Below, one piece after another: positions 1 through 8,407 of a DNA stretch of 64,000 nucleotides. The notes under the pieces were generated by a model. It was given only the letters and a program-made list of their open reading frames with translations, was not told the origin of the DNA and ran no database searches. The position numbers were made by a program, and so were the translations under genes. This stretch comes from Telluria aromaticivorans (GTDB lineage Bacteria; Pseudomonadota; Gammaproteobacteria; Burkholderiales; Burkholderiaceae_D): contig NZ_JABAIV010000002.1 of the NCBI RefSeq assembly GCF_013003915.1, positions 310,001 to 374,000 of the forward strand, read 5' to 3'. Each line of letters opens with the position of its first letter. The first letter of the stretch is position 1.

Positions 1-1
1 G

Positions 2-124
2 GTGGCCGGCCTGTCGATCTCGGCGCCGGCCGACCGCCTGCAGGAAGAATGGCTGGAAGACCTGGTGCAGACGGCGTCCAGCATTTCCTCAACGCTGGGT
101 TACCGCCCTGCTCTGCAGATATAA
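2..124 (+). CDS. IclR-family transcriptional regulator, C-terminal end only
   Basis: The reading frame is open from the left edge and stops at TAA 122-124. The 40 visible residues begin VAGLSISAPADRL and end SSISSTLGYRP-ALQI. This matches the last helix of the IclR effector-binding domain, which typically ends with a run like ARxISxxLGY. The DNA-binding part lies outside the window, so the target and ligand cannot be judged. The gene converges on pbpG, and a large inverted repeat fills the gap between their stop codons. Confidence 0.7.
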   Translation: MAGLSISAPADRLQEEWLEDLVQTASSISSTLGYRPALQI

Positions 125-225
125 GAGCGCCCGACAACCCACCATGACTTTGTTGCATCGTCTCGCCGTACTAGCGTACTGTCCTCGACGATGCGCCTTG
201 TCCTGGCGGGTTGTCAGCCGCTCTT
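123..225. repeat. Nested palindrome between convergent genes (bidirectional terminator or REP-like element)
   Basis: Two nested inverted repeats are visible. The outer arms are about 20 bp (from AAGAGCG at 123 to CGCTCTT ending at 225, with GACAAC/GTTGTC inside). The inner arms are GCATCGTC at 155-162 and GACGATGC at 187-194, around GTACTAGCGTAC. The element lies exactly between the stops of the IclR gene and pbpG, so it could fold in either transcript. There is no long T-run. Confidence 0.6.
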
Positions 226-226
226 G

Positions 227-1435
227 TTAATGCAGGGCGCCTGTCCCGCTGGCCGCGCTCATCACCGGATTCGGCACCGGCCCACCCAGGGTGCCGGGCG
301 CCAGTACCTGGATCTTGTCCGGCGCCATGGCTTCCAGGAAGCGGCGCACCCGGCCCGCGTCCGCGGTACGCGACATCTTTCCCTTTGAATCCAGGAAGAC
401 CATGATCACACTGCGGCCGTGAATCGCCGCCTGCATCACCAGGCAGCGACCGGCTTCGTTGATGAAACCGGTTTTCTGCAGGCCGATGTTCCAGTCCGGC
501 AGCGCCACCAGGTAATTGGTGTTCGCATAGCGCATCGGCCGGCCGCTGGCCCTGACGATTGAATTCGGCGTGGTGGAATATTCGCGCAGCAGCGGTTCGC
601 CGTAGGCCTTGGCCACGAGCCGCGCCAGGTCGCGCGCGCTCGACACGTTACGGCTCGACAGGCCACTGGCATCGACATACCGCGTGTCCGTCATGCCCAG
701 TTCGCGCGCTTTCGCGTTCATCGCGGCAATGAAGGCGTCGGTGCCACCCGGATAGTTGCGGCCGAGCGCAGAGGCGGCGCGGTTTTCCGAACTCATCAGG
801 GCAATATGCAGCAGTTCGCGGCGCGTCATGCGCGAGCCTACCGGCAGGCGCGAGCTCGAATATTTGTGGCGGTCGACGTCGGCATCGGTGATGCGCAGGA
901 CTTCCTCGAGGTCCAAGTTGGCCTGCACGACCACGAGCCCGGTCATGAGCTTGGTGATCGAGGCGATCGGCAGCGCGACGTTGGCATTCTTCTCGAACAG
1001 GACTTCCGAGCTGTCCTGGTCGAGCACCAGCGCTACGTTGGAGCGCAGCGACAGCGAATCGGCGGTGCGGCTCAGGCCGGCGACGTCGCCGAAAGTGCGG
1101 GGAGCGTAGGCGGCGACGCGCGGCGTGGACTTGCCCGCCCGGCGCACCAGCTGGTAAGTGACCTTGCGCTTGCCGCGCACCATTTCCACGCGGCGCACCA
1201 TGCGCTCGCGGTTATCGGCAGCGATGACGTGCGCCAGGTCCTGGCGCTTGCCGCGTGCAGCCTTGCCACGTACGGCTTTCTTTCGCACTGCCTTCTTGGC
1301 GACGGCCGTGCGCTTCTGCTTCTTCTTGACGCCCTGGCTTTTTTCGGCGCCGGCTCCGGCTCCGGCTCCAGCGGCCTGGACAGGCTGAAACGCAAACAGC
1401 AGCGACACGATGGCAGCCAATGCAACTTTGAACAT
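227..1435 (-). CDS. pbpG: D-alanyl-D-alanine endopeptidase (penicillin-binding protein 7 type)
   Basis: A 402-residue peptidase of the S11 family that cuts DD-crosslinks in peptidoglycan in the periplasm. The N-terminus MFKVALAAIVSLLFAF...VQAA is a signal peptide. It is followed by a basic, low-complexity Lys/Arg/Ala linker (about residues 30-65) and then the catalytic domain. The three active-site motifs are present: SITKLM (SxxK), SSEN (SxN) and QKTG (KTG). There is no clear C-terminal PBP5-like domain, which fits PBP7 rather than a DacA carboxypeptidase. The basic linker is longer than in enterobacterial PbpG. The gene stands alone between two convergent or unrelated genes. Confidence 0.88.
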   Translation of the reverse strand: MFKVALAAIVSLLFAFQPVQAAGAGAGAGAEKSQGVKKKQKRTAVAKKAVRKKAVRGKAARGKRQDLAHVIAADNRERMVRRVEMVRGKRKVTYQLVRRAGKSTPRVAAYAPRTFGDVAGLSRTADSLSLRSNVALVLDQDSSEVLFEKNANVALPIASITKLMTGLVVVQANLDLEEVLRITDADVDRHKYSSSRLPVGSRMTRRELLHIALMSSENRAASALGRNYPGGTDAFIAAMNAKARELGMTDTRYVDASGLSSRNVSSARDLARLVAKAYGEPLLREYSTTPNSIVRASGRPMRYANTNYLVALPDWNIGLQKTGFINEAGRCLVMQAAIHGRSVIMVFLDSKGKMSRTADAGRVRRFLEAMAPDKIQVLAPGTLGGPVPNPVMSAASGTGALH

Positions 1436-1569
1436 CTGGAAACCCTTCGACGCAAACTGATGAGGTACAAAATGCAGTTTAGCCGATCAAGACGCCATCG
1501 CAAGTGAAATGTAAATTCCGTGCGGCAACACAACGAAATATTCCTGCCGCCTCCGATAGCTTACCGCCT

Positions 1570-2265
1570 TTAGTCGAAGAACCGGGCGAATTTGCTTGCC
1601 GGCTCGCGTTCCGTCACCAGCGAATTCTCGATTTTTTCGGGATCCGCCCAGCCCAGGGCCATCCCGCACACGACCATTTCATTTTCCGGCAACTGCAGCT
1701 GTTCTGCAATCACGCGGTGATATTGGGTGAACGCGGCTTGCGGACAGGTATCGAGCCCGCGTCCGCGCGCCACCACCATGATGCTCTGCAAGAACATGCC
1801 GTAGTCAAGCCAGGAACCCTGCTCCAGGATGCGGTCGATGGTAAAGACCAGGCCGACTGGCGCGCCGAAGAACTCGTAGTTGCGCGCATGCTGGGCGGCC
1901 ATGCCCGCCTTGTTGTCGCGCGTCAAGCCCAGCAGCGAGTACAGGTCCCAGCCCACCTTGCGGCGGCGGTCCACGAAGGGCGACACCCATTCGCGCGGAT
2001 AGTAGGCGTACTCCTCGGTGTGCTGGCGCGCCTGCTCGGGGTCGGCGTTGACGGCCTGGATCGCGGCGCACAGGTCCTGGCGGGCCTGCCCCGTCACGAC
2101 ATAGACCTTCCATGGCTGGGTGTTGGTGCCGGAGGGCGCGCGTGCCGCCACGTCGAGGATGCGCTCGACGTCAAGCCGGTCAACCGGCCTGTCCAGGAAA
2201 GCGCGGATCGAACGGCGCGACGTGATGGCCGCATCGACGGCTTCCTGCTGGGGGGTCTTGATCAT
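1570..2265 (-). CDS. Nitroreductase family protein
   Basis: A 231-residue flavoprotein of the nitroreductase superfamily. The N-terminal motif SRRSIRAFLDRPV followed by ARAPSGTNTQPWKVYVVTG is the classic FMN-binding start of this family. The end (VCGMALGWADPEKIENSLVTEREP) also fits. The likely role is NAD(P)H-dependent reduction of nitro or quinone compounds, or of an unknown physiological substrate, in the cytoplasm. It lies 9 bp downstream of the EamA exporter gene on the same strand, so the two may be co-transcribed. The exact substrate cannot be read from sequence. Confidence 0.85.
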   Translation of the reverse strand: MIKTPQQEAVDAAITSRRSIRAFLDRPVDRLDVERILDVAARAPSGTNTQPWKVYVVTGQARQDLCAAIQAVNADPEQARQHTEEYAYYPREWVSPFVDRRRKVGWDLYSLLGLTRDNKAGMAAQHARNYEFFGAPVGLVFTIDRILEQGSWLDYGMFLQSIMVVARGRGLDTCPQAAFTQYHRVIAEQLQLPENEMVVCGMALGWADPEKIENSLVTEREPASKFARFFD

Positions 2266-2274
2266 GGGGTCTCC

Positions 2275-3180
2275 TTATTTTTTGACAACGAATGCAACGC
2301 CGAGCACGGCAAGCGCCATGCCGGCCAATGCGAGGGCGCTGAACGACTCGCCGAACAGCAGCCAGGCCATGATGGCGGTGGTGGGCGGCGTCAGGTACAA
2401 CAGGCTGGTCACCTCAAGCGCCTGGCTGCGGCGAATCAGCGTGAACAGCAAAAAGATGGCGCCGATCGACAGCGCGAAAATCGACCACAGCCAGGCCAGG
2501 ATGAAATCGAGGCTCCAGTCGACCGTCGACAGCTCCCAATCCAGTCCTTCCAGCACGATGGCCAGTGGCAGCAGCGCCGCCACGGTGGCGGCGAACTGGA
2601 TGACGGTGCCGGTGCGCAGGTCGAAAGCCGGGCAATAACGGCGCTGGTACATGGTGCCGGCCGTGATGCACAGCAGCGCCAACACACACAGCGCGAGGCC
2701 GGCCGCGCTCAAGCCGGCCAGATGGAACTTGGCCACCACGACCAATGCCACACCAGACAAGCCGAGCGCCAGCCCGAGCCACTGGCGCGGCCGGACCCGT
2801 TCGCCGATCAGCGGCGCGGCGGCGGCGGTGAGGATGGGCTGCATGCCGACAATCAGTGCGGTGAGCCCGGCAGGCATGCCGAGCTTGATGGCGGCCCAGA
2901 CGCCTCCGAGGTAGCCCGCCTGCAGCAGCAGGCCCGCCACGGCCACATGCAGCAGCCGGCCACGCGGCCAGGGCGCACGAAAAAACAGCACCACCGGCAG
3001 CAGCACGGCCAGCACGCCGAGGCTGCGCAGGATCAGGAAAGTGAGCGGCGGCGCATACGGCAACCCCAGCTTGGCGACGATGAAGCCGGTACTCCAGAGG
3101 AAGACGAAGAACAGCGGGACTGGCGACAGCCAGGAAGAAGATGCGACAGCGGGCGCATTGGTAGGGGTGCCGGGCGACAT
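2275..3180 (-). CDS. DMT-superfamily EamA transporter
   Basis: About 301 residues with ten hydrophobic segments arranged as two five-helix EamA repeats. An early segment reads LSPVPLFFVFLWSTGFIVAK, typical of the family. I chose ATG at 3180 (MSPGTPTNAPAV). The frame remains open upstream to 3342, but the extra residues are Cys/Asn-rich and do not look like an EamA start. The protein probably exports small metabolites or amino acids across the inner membrane; the substrate is unknown. The downstream neighbour 9 bp away is the nitroreductase. Confidence 0.85.
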   Translation of the reverse strand: MSPGTPTNAPAVASSSWLSPVPLFFVFLWSTGFIVAKLGLPYAPPLTFLILRSLGVLAVLLPVVLFFRAPWPRGRLLHVAVAGLLLQAGYLGGVWAAIKLGMPAGLTALIVGMQPILTAAAAPLIGERVRPRQWLGLALGLSGVALVVVAKFHLAGLSAAGLALCVLALLCITAGTMYQRRYCPAFDLRTGTVIQFAATVAALLPLAIVLEGLDWELSTVDWSLDFILAWLWSIFALSIGAIFLLFTLIRRSQALEVTSLLYLTPPTTAIMAWLLFGESFSALALAGMALAVLGVAFVVKK

Positions 3181-3368
3181 GGCAGGCGCTGCTGGGCAGC
3201 TTGAGAAAATCACAAGTAGGCAGTCTAACATGGGGCACGGCAGCCGTTTGGCCGACGAGCCAAACGCCGATTTGTTGCTATAAATCAAACAAAAGCGGTT
3301 GAAATTTCTTGCAAACAATGCATTCCAGAAAATTATGCACATCGGATGGTGCAGTGCGTCAAAATCGC

Positions 3369-3397
3369 TTGACTCGCCTGTCCACTTGGTTCAAAAT
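3369..3397 (+). promoter_or_regulatory. Candidate sigma-70 promoter for the phasin gene
   Basis: TTGACT (3369-3374), a 17-base spacer and CAAAAT (3392-3397) lie about 115 bases upstream of the phasin start, in an A/T-rich gap of 332 bases that holds no other gene. The -35 box and spacing are good; the -10 box is only fair. Confidence 0.4.
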
Positions 3398-3512
3398 TCG
3401 CTCTGTTGCGGTGCACAAAAAAGAGTTTCGTCGAAACCAAACGAATAAAACCTGCCTCACCGGTCCAAGCAACATTTCATCCACTTGAACTTTTTGAATT
3501 TTGGAGATCCAC

Positions 3513-4091
3513 ATGTTTGCAATCCCTGAGCAGTTCTCGAACGCCACCAAAGCCAACCTGGAATCGCAGTTTGCGCTGTTTTCCTCGCTGACCGCCAAGA
3601 CCTTCGAAGGCATGGAGAAACTGGTCGAGCTGAACATCAACGCCGCCCGTACTTCGCTGGAATCGTCGCAGAACGTCACCCGTCAGCTGCTGAGCGCGAA
3701 AGACCCGCAAGAATTCTTCTCGGTCACCACCTCGCAAGCCCAGCCAACCGCTGAAAAAGCGATGTCGTACAGCCGCCAGCTGGCCTCGATCGCCAGCGGC
3801 ACCGGCGCCGAGTTCTCGAAAGTCGCTGAAACCCAGATCGTCGAAACGAATCGCAAGGTCATCGCACTGGTCGACGAAGTGAGCAAGAACGCCCCGGCCG
3901 GTTCGGAAAACTTCGTCGCCGCCGTCAAGACCGCGATCAGCAACGCCAACGCTGGCTACGAACAGTTCAGCAAGACCAGCAAGCAAGCTGCTGAAGCCAT
4001 CGAAACCAACGTGAGCGCCGCCGTGAACCAGTTTTCGGCAACTGCTAGCAAGGCTACTGCGACCGCTACGGGCGCTGCAGCCGCCGCCTAA
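3513..4091 (+). CDS. phaP: Phasin family protein (PHA granule-associated)
   Basis: A 192-residue, Ala/Ser/Thr-rich, almost wholly helical protein without membrane segments. The start [15 protein letters not shown] and the region [19 protein letters not shown] are typical of betaproteobacterial phasins (PhaP), which coat polyhydroxyalkanoate granules and control their number and size. The C-terminus is an Ala/Thr tail. ATG at 3513 has TTGGAG nine bases upstream; an in-frame TTG at 3501 overlaps that ribosome site and is rejected. The strong start signal, upstream promoter and terminator suggest a highly expressed single-gene unit. Confidence 0.9.
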   Translation: MFAIPEQFSNATKANLESQFALFSSLTAKTFEGMEKLVELNINAARTSLESSQNVTRQLLSAKDPQEFFSVTTSQAQPTAEKAMSYSRQLASIASGTGAEFSKVAETQIVETNRKVIALVDEVSKNAPAGSENFVAAVKTAISNANAGYEQFSKTSKQAAEAIETNVSAAVNQFSATASKATATATGAAAAA

Positions 4092-4110
4092 GCTGCGACT
4101 CGTTAAGTGA

Positions 4111-4146
4111 AAAAGCCGGAACGGTGACGTTCCGGCTTTTTGTTTT
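4111..4146 (+). terminator. Rho-independent terminator after the phasin gene
   Basis: A 13-bp perfect stem AAAAGCCGGAACG/CGTTCCGGCTTTT with a 4-base loop, followed by TGTTTTTTG. Confidence 0.9.
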
Positions 4147-4185
4147 TTGTGGGTGGCCGTCCACTGCCGCATATTTTCACCACGT

Positions 4186-4301
4186 CCCGATGAGCCCTCA
4201 TCCCGGCGCAGGCCGGGATCCAATCTTGTGTGCGCGCCGCTATCGTTTGAAGCAAGAGGTACGCAACGAACCTGGATCGCGGCCTTCGCCGGGATGACGG
4301 T
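4186..4301. repeat. Pair of inverted REP-like units (CCGGGATGAsG type)
   Basis: One unit reads CTCATCCCGGCGCAGGCCGG and onwards to ATCCA. The other, about 70 bases on, reads CTGGATCGCGGCCTTCGCCGG then GATGACGG. They are reverse-oriented versions of the common dispersed motif 'GGATnnCGGCnTnCGCCGGGATGA'. Each unit is itself an imperfect palindrome. The 245-base gap between the phasin terminator and livF holds no gene. Confidence 0.65.
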
Positions 4302-4391
4302 CTTACGGTTGGTGGGCGGAAACGCGTTAGCGTGCAGTGTTGCGCTGACCCGGTGAAGCAGGAAGCAGTAAGGCGGCAGAACCGCCCGGCC

Positions 4392-5129
4392 TCACTCCCC
4401 CAGATACGCCGCCTGCACCCTTGGATCATTCAGCATATCAGCCGCATTCCCCGTCATCGTCACCTGCCCCGACTCCATCACATAGCCGCGGTGCGCGGCC
4501 TGCAGAGCCAGCTTGGCGTTTTGCTCGACCAGCAGGACCGTGATCCCCTGCTGCGACACGTCGCGGATCACTTCGAAGATTTTCTCGACCATGATCGGCG
4601 ATAGGCCCATCGACGGTTCGTCGAGCAGCAGCAGGGTCGGATGGCTCATCAATGCGCGCGCCATGGCCAGCATCTGTTGCTCGCCGCCCGACAGGGTGCC
4701 CGCCAGCTGGCTTGACCGCTCCTTCAGCCGCGGGAACACACCGTACCACTTCTCGATATCCAGCGCGATTCCCGCCGCATCATCGCGTGTGAACGCCCCC
4801 ATCTGGAGGTTCTCATGGATGGTCATACGGGTGAACACGCCCCGCCCTTCCGGCACCATGGCCAGCTTCTGCTGCACCATCCGGAACGACTGCGTGCCCT
4901 TGAGCGACTTGCCCAGGTAGGAAATCTCGCCTTCGACCTTGCAGGGCGGAAGGGTTCCGGTAATCGCCTTGAGGGTGGTGGTCTTGCCGGCGCCGTTGGC
5001 GCCGATCAGGGTCACCAGTTCGCCCTTGTTCACTTCCAGGTCCACGCCCTTGACCGCCTTGATGCCGCCATAAGCGACCTTCAGGCCGGACACTTTCAGG
5101 ATATTTTCGCCCATCGCTTTTTCGTTCAT
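4392..5129 (-). CDS. livF: Branched-chain amino acid ABC transporter, ATPase LivF
   Basis: A 245-residue ATPase of the HAAT family. It has Walker A GANGAGKTT, signature LSGGEQQMLAMARAL, Walker B LLLLDEPS and the H-loop region LVEQN. The short HAAT-type C-terminus ends RVQAAYLGE, as in LivF. The start ATG at 5129 shares one base with the livG stop (TGATG), implying translational coupling. It pairs with LivG to drive uptake through the LivH-LivM channel. It is last in the livHMGF order on this strand. Confidence 0.93.
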   Translation of the reverse strand: MNEKAMGENILKVSGLKVAYGGIKAVKGVDLEVNKGELVTLIGANGAGKTTTLKAITGTLPPCKVEGEISYLGKSLKGTQSFRMVQQKLAMVPEGRGVFTRMTIHENLQMGAFTRDDAAGIALDIEKWYGVFPRLKERSSQLAGTLSGGEQQMLAMARALMSHPTLLLLDEPSMGLSPIMVEKIFEVIRDVSQQGITVLLVEQNAKLALQAAHRGYVMESGQVTMTGNAADMLNDPRVQAAYLGE

Positions 5130-5896
5130 CAGTGGGCTCCGCCCAGGTAAGCCTTGATCACGGCCTCGTTCTTCTGGATCTCGGCGGGCAGGCCTTCCGC
5201 GATCTGCTTGCCGTATTCCAGCACCGTCATGCGGTCGCACAGGCCCATCATCAGCTTGACGTCGTGCTCGATCAGCAGCACGGTTTTGCCCTGCGCCTTG
5301 ATCTTCACCAGCAGCTCGCGCAGCCCCAGCTTTTCGGTGGCGTTCATGCCGGCCGCGGGTTCATCGAGCGCCAGCAGCTGCGGATCGGTGGCCAGTGCGC
5401 GTGCGATCTCGAGGCGGCGCTGGTCGCCGTAGGACAGGTATTTGGCCGTGCGGCTGCCAAACTGGCCGATGCCCACGAAATCGAGCAGCTCTTGCGCACG
5501 CACGCGGATCGCCGCTTCTTCTTCGCGCGCCGCCTTGTGGCGGAAGATCGCACCGAACACGCCCTGGCGGGTGCGCACGTGGCGGCCCACCATCACGTTT
5601 TCGAGTGCGCTCATTTCGCCGAACAGGCGGATGTTCTGGAAGGTGCGGGCGATACCGGCCCTGGCCACTTCGTGCGGGGCCGAGGGCGAATAGGGTTTGC
5701 CGCCCAATTCGAAGCTGCCGCTGTCCGGCTGGTACAGGCCCGTGATCACGTTGAAAAAGGTGGTCTTGCCGGCGCCGTTCGGACCGATCAGGCCATATAT
5801 CTGGCCGCGCTCGATGCGGATGCCGACATCGGTCAGCGCCTGCAGGCCGCCGAAGCGTTTGTTCACGCCGGCGATGTTGAGAATGAGGTCGCTCAT
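5129..5896 (-). CDS. livG: Branched-chain amino acid ABC transporter, ATPase LivG
   Basis: A 255-residue ATPase with Walker A GPNGAGKTTFFN, signature LSYGDQRRLEIARAL, Walker B LLALDEPAAGMN and H-loop LIEHDVKLMMG. The insertion between Walker A and the signature and the AGMN run after Walker B are typical of LivG. Its ATG overlaps the livM stop by 4 bases and its stop overlaps the livF start, so the operon is tightly coupled. Confidence 0.93.
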   Translation of the reverse strand: MSDLILNIAGVNKRFGGLQALTDVGIRIERGQIYGLIGPNGAGKTTFFNVITGLYQPDSGSFELGGKPYSPSAPHEVARAGIARTFQNIRLFGEMSALENVMVGRHVRTRQGVFGAIFRHKAAREEEAAIRVRAQELLDFVGIGQFGSRTAKYLSYGDQRRLEIARALATDPQLLALDEPAAGMNATEKLGLRELLVKIKAQGKTVLLIEHDVKLMMGLCDRMTVLEYGKQIAEGLPAEIQKNEAVIKAYLGGAH

Positions 5897-7104
5897 GCTT
5901 TCGCCCCCTCTTCCTCGTCATGCACCAGCGCCGCGTTCGGGCGCTCTTCCTTGTTTGGCGACGGCCACAGGCCGGCCGGGTTGACCAGCATGATCAGCAC
6001 CAGCGCCAGGCCGTACAGCAGCTGGCGCAGCACTTCCGCTTCGATCACGACGGTACCGAACAGCGCCTGCTGCGCGGGCTCCACCACGTGGCGCAGCACT
6101 TCCGGCAAGGCCGCCAGCAGCACGCCGCCCAGCACCACGCCGGGAATGTGGCCGATCCCGCCCAGCACCACCATCGCCAGCACGGCGATCGATTCGGTCA
6201 GCGAGAACGATTCCGGCGACACGAAGCCCTGGAAGGCGCCGAACATCGCGCCGGCCACGCCGCCGAAACTGGCGCCCATCGCAAAGGCAAGCAGCTTGAC
6301 GTTGCGGGTATTGATGCCCATTGCCTTGGCTGCGATCTCGTCTTCGCGGATCGCCACCCAGGCCCGGCCCAGGCGCGAATGCTGCAGCCTCGAGGTGATG
6401 AAGATGGTCGCAATGGTCAGGCCCAGGAACAGGAAGTAATACGCGTTCACCGAGGGCATCGAGAAGCTGCCGATGTGCACCGTGGCCTGCGAGCCCGCCT
6501 CACCGGCGAGCGACACCCCGAACACGCGGATCGGGTCGATCATGTTGATCCCCTGGGGCCCGTTGGTGAAGTTGATCGGGTCGTTCAGGTTGTTCATGAA
6601 GATGCGGATGATCTCGCCGAAGCCCAGCGTCACGATGGCCAGGTAATCGCCGCGCAGCTTCAGGGTCGGGGCGCCCAGCAGCGCACCGGCCAGGCCCGCG
6701 ACGATGCCTGCCAGCGGCACGATCGCCCACACCGACAGGTGGATACCGTTCTGCTGGATCTCGGGCCCGAAGAAGGCCACCAAAGCCTCGCCTAGCGCGG
6801 GCGAATAATAGATCACCGATTCGAGCAGGGCCGCGAACTGGGGCGAGGAGAACAAGCCGACCAGGTAGGCGCCGACTGCGAAGAAGGCGATATAACCCAG
6901 GTCGAGCAGGCCGGCAAAGCCGACCACGATGTTCAGGCCCAGCGCCAGCATGATGTACAGCAGCGCGATGTCGATGATGCGCACCCAGGAGTTGCCGAAC
7001 TGGGCGGCGACAAAGGGGAAGACCAGCATCAGCACCAGCACCGCGGCCATGCTGAGACGAGCCCGGCGCGGCTTGTGCTGGAGGTCGAAAGTCAGGAGTG
7101 CCAT
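5893..7104 (-). CDS. livM: Branched-chain amino acid ABC transporter permease LivM
   Basis: A 403-residue inner-membrane permease. The start MALLTFDLQHKPRRAR is followed by about ten membrane segments, including LYIMLALGLNIVVGFAGLLD, the hallmark of LivM. The EAA-like cytoplasmic loop GRAWVAIREDEIAAKAMGIN contacts the ATPases. The frame is open far upstream to 8133, but that part is the shadow of livH. ATG at 7104 has GGAG just upstream (GGAGACAAACACC). It lies 20 bases after livH. Confidence 0.92.
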   Translation of the reverse strand: MALLTFDLQHKPRRARLSMAAVLVLMLVFPFVAAQFGNSWVRIIDIALLYIMLALGLNIVVGFAGLLDLGYIAFFAVGAYLVGLFSSPQFAALLESVIYYSPALGEALVAFFGPEIQQNGIHLSVWAIVPLAGIVAGLAGALLGAPTLKLRGDYLAIVTLGFGEIIRIFMNNLNDPINFTNGPQGINMIDPIRVFGVSLAGEAGSQATVHIGSFSMPSVNAYYFLFLGLTIATIFITSRLQHSRLGRAWVAIREDEIAAKAMGINTRNVKLLAFAMGASFGGVAGAMFGAFQGFVSPESFSLTESIAVLAMVVLGGIGHIPGVVLGGVLLAALPEVLRHVVEPAQQALFGTVVIEAEVLRQLLYGLALVLIMLVNPAGLWPSPNKEERPNAALVHDEEEGAKA

Positions 7105-7124
7105 GGTGTTTGTCTCCTTGCTTT

Positions 7125-8054
7125 TTAAGCGCGGTCGGCCACGCGCTCGCCCATGATGCCGGACGGGCGCAGGGTCAGCACGAGGATCAGCACGACGAAG
7201 GCGAAGATGTCCTGGTAGTGGCTGCCCAGGAAGCCGCCGGTCAGGTCGCCGATATAGCCGGCGCCCAGCGCTTCGATAATGCCCAGCAGGATGCCGCCGA
7301 TCATGGCGCCGTAAATATTCCCGATCCCGCCCAGCACCGCGGCGCAGAAGGCCTTCATCCCCGGCAGCACGCCCATAGTAAAGGTGATCGAGGCGTAGTT
7401 CGCGCCCCACATCACGCCGGCCACCGCCGCCAGCGCGGCGCCAATCGCAAAGGTGGCGACGATGACGCGGTTCGAATCCACGCCCATCAGGCCCGCCACA
7501 CGCGGGTTCTCGGCCACCGCGCGCATCGCGCGGCCCATCCGGGTGCGCTCGACCAGCAGCACCAGGCTGAACATCGCGATCGCGGCCAGCACCAGCAGCA
7601 GCACCTGAGTCTGAGATATCAATGCGCCGCCGATCGAGATCGGTTCCGGCGACAGCAGTTGTGGGAACGGCAGCGGGCTGCGGCCCCAGATCATCATGGC
7701 GAAGGTCTGCAGCAGGATCGACACGCCGATCGCGGTGATCAGGGGCGCCAGTCGCGGCGCATTGCGCAGGCGCCGGTAGGCGACCCGCTCGATCAGGATA
7801 TTCACCAGCATCGCCACCGGAATTGCACCGAGGATGGCGATGGCCAGCTGCAGGTAGCCCGGCAGGCCGGGAGCGTATGCGTCGAGCAGCTTCAGCAGGC
7901 TCAGGCCGACCATCGCGCCGATCATCAGGACGTCGCCGTGGGCGAAGTTGATCAGGTTGAGCACCCCGTACACCATGGTGTAGCCGAGGGCGACCAGGGC
8001 ATACATGCTGCCCAATACCAGGCCGTTGAGAATTTGTTGGATGAAGGTTTCCAT
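7125..8054 (-). CDS. livH: Branched-chain amino acid ABC transporter permease LivH
   Basis: A 309-residue permease starting METFIQQILNGLVLGSMYAL, with the LivH motif VYGVLNLINFAHGD and the loop RTRMGRAMRAVAENPRVAGLMG. It is first in the livHMGF cluster. No periplasmic binding-protein gene (LivJ/LivK) lies next to it in this window, so the solute receptor must be encoded elsewhere or further away. Confidence 0.93.
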   Translation of the reverse strand: METFIQQILNGLVLGSMYALVALGYTMVYGVLNLINFAHGDVLMIGAMVGLSLLKLLDAYAPGLPGYLQLAIAILGAIPVAMLVNILIERVAYRRLRNAPRLAPLITAIGVSILLQTFAMMIWGRSPLPFPQLLSPEPISIGGALISQTQVLLLVLAAIAMFSLVLLVERTRMGRAMRAVAENPRVAGLMGVDSNRVIVATFAIGAALAAVAGVMWGANYASITFTMGVLPGMKAFCAAVLGGIGNIYGAMIGGILLGIIEALGAGYIGDLTGGFLGSHYQDIFAFVVLILVLTLRPSGIMGERVADRA

Positions 8055-8094
8055 CGTTTCGCTTGTCTAGTTTCCAAAAAACCGGGCCGGCTAA

Positions 8095-8131
8095 CAAAAA
8101 GCGGCACTCCGGGAAACCCGCAGTGCCGCTC
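8095..8131 (-). terminator. Hairpin with T-run on the minus strand, upstream of livH
   Basis: Stem AGCGGCACT/AGTGCCGCT around a 13-base loop. Read on the minus strand it is followed by TTTTTG. It sits about 45 bases before the livH start, so it either ends the fkpB-ispH transcript or acts as an attenuator in the liv leader; sequence alone does not decide. Confidence 0.6.
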
Positions 8132-8253
8132 ATGGCCGTGCTATCGCATGCTTGCTTTGTCTATGACGACGATTCCGAGCGCTGTCATCATAACTTGGCA
8201 GACGGAAAACTAATACCCGAAACAGTACCGTTCCAGCAAATTCATCGCGAAAT

Positions 8254-8386
8254 CGTAGGGTGGGCAGGGCACAGCAGGCCGGTGGCCTGCTGTGCCCTCA
8301 CGCGGTGATCGCTGACGGCTTCGCTCTCGTGCGGGGGATCTTGCAGCTAACTATCACCGCGTGGGGCAGAATCTGCCCACCCTACG
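8254..8386. repeat. Nested inverted repeat of the CGTAGGGTGGGC type
   Basis: The outer arms are CGTAGGGTGGGCAG (8254) and CTGCCCACCCTACG (ending 8386). Inside are a perfect GGCACAGCAGGCC...GGCCTGCTGTGCC hairpin and CACGCGGTGAT/ATCACCGCGTG arms. The same architecture recurs at 57,149-57,289 with a partial copy at 57,349. It fills the livH-ispH gap; no gene is seen there. Confidence 0.75.
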
Positions 8387-8407
8387 AGATCCGGCTTACC
8401 TTATACC

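Noticed and set aside
1504..3204. Long + strand frame across nitroreductase and exporter
   Set aside because: Gln/His/Arg-rich shadow of two well-supported minus-strand genes.
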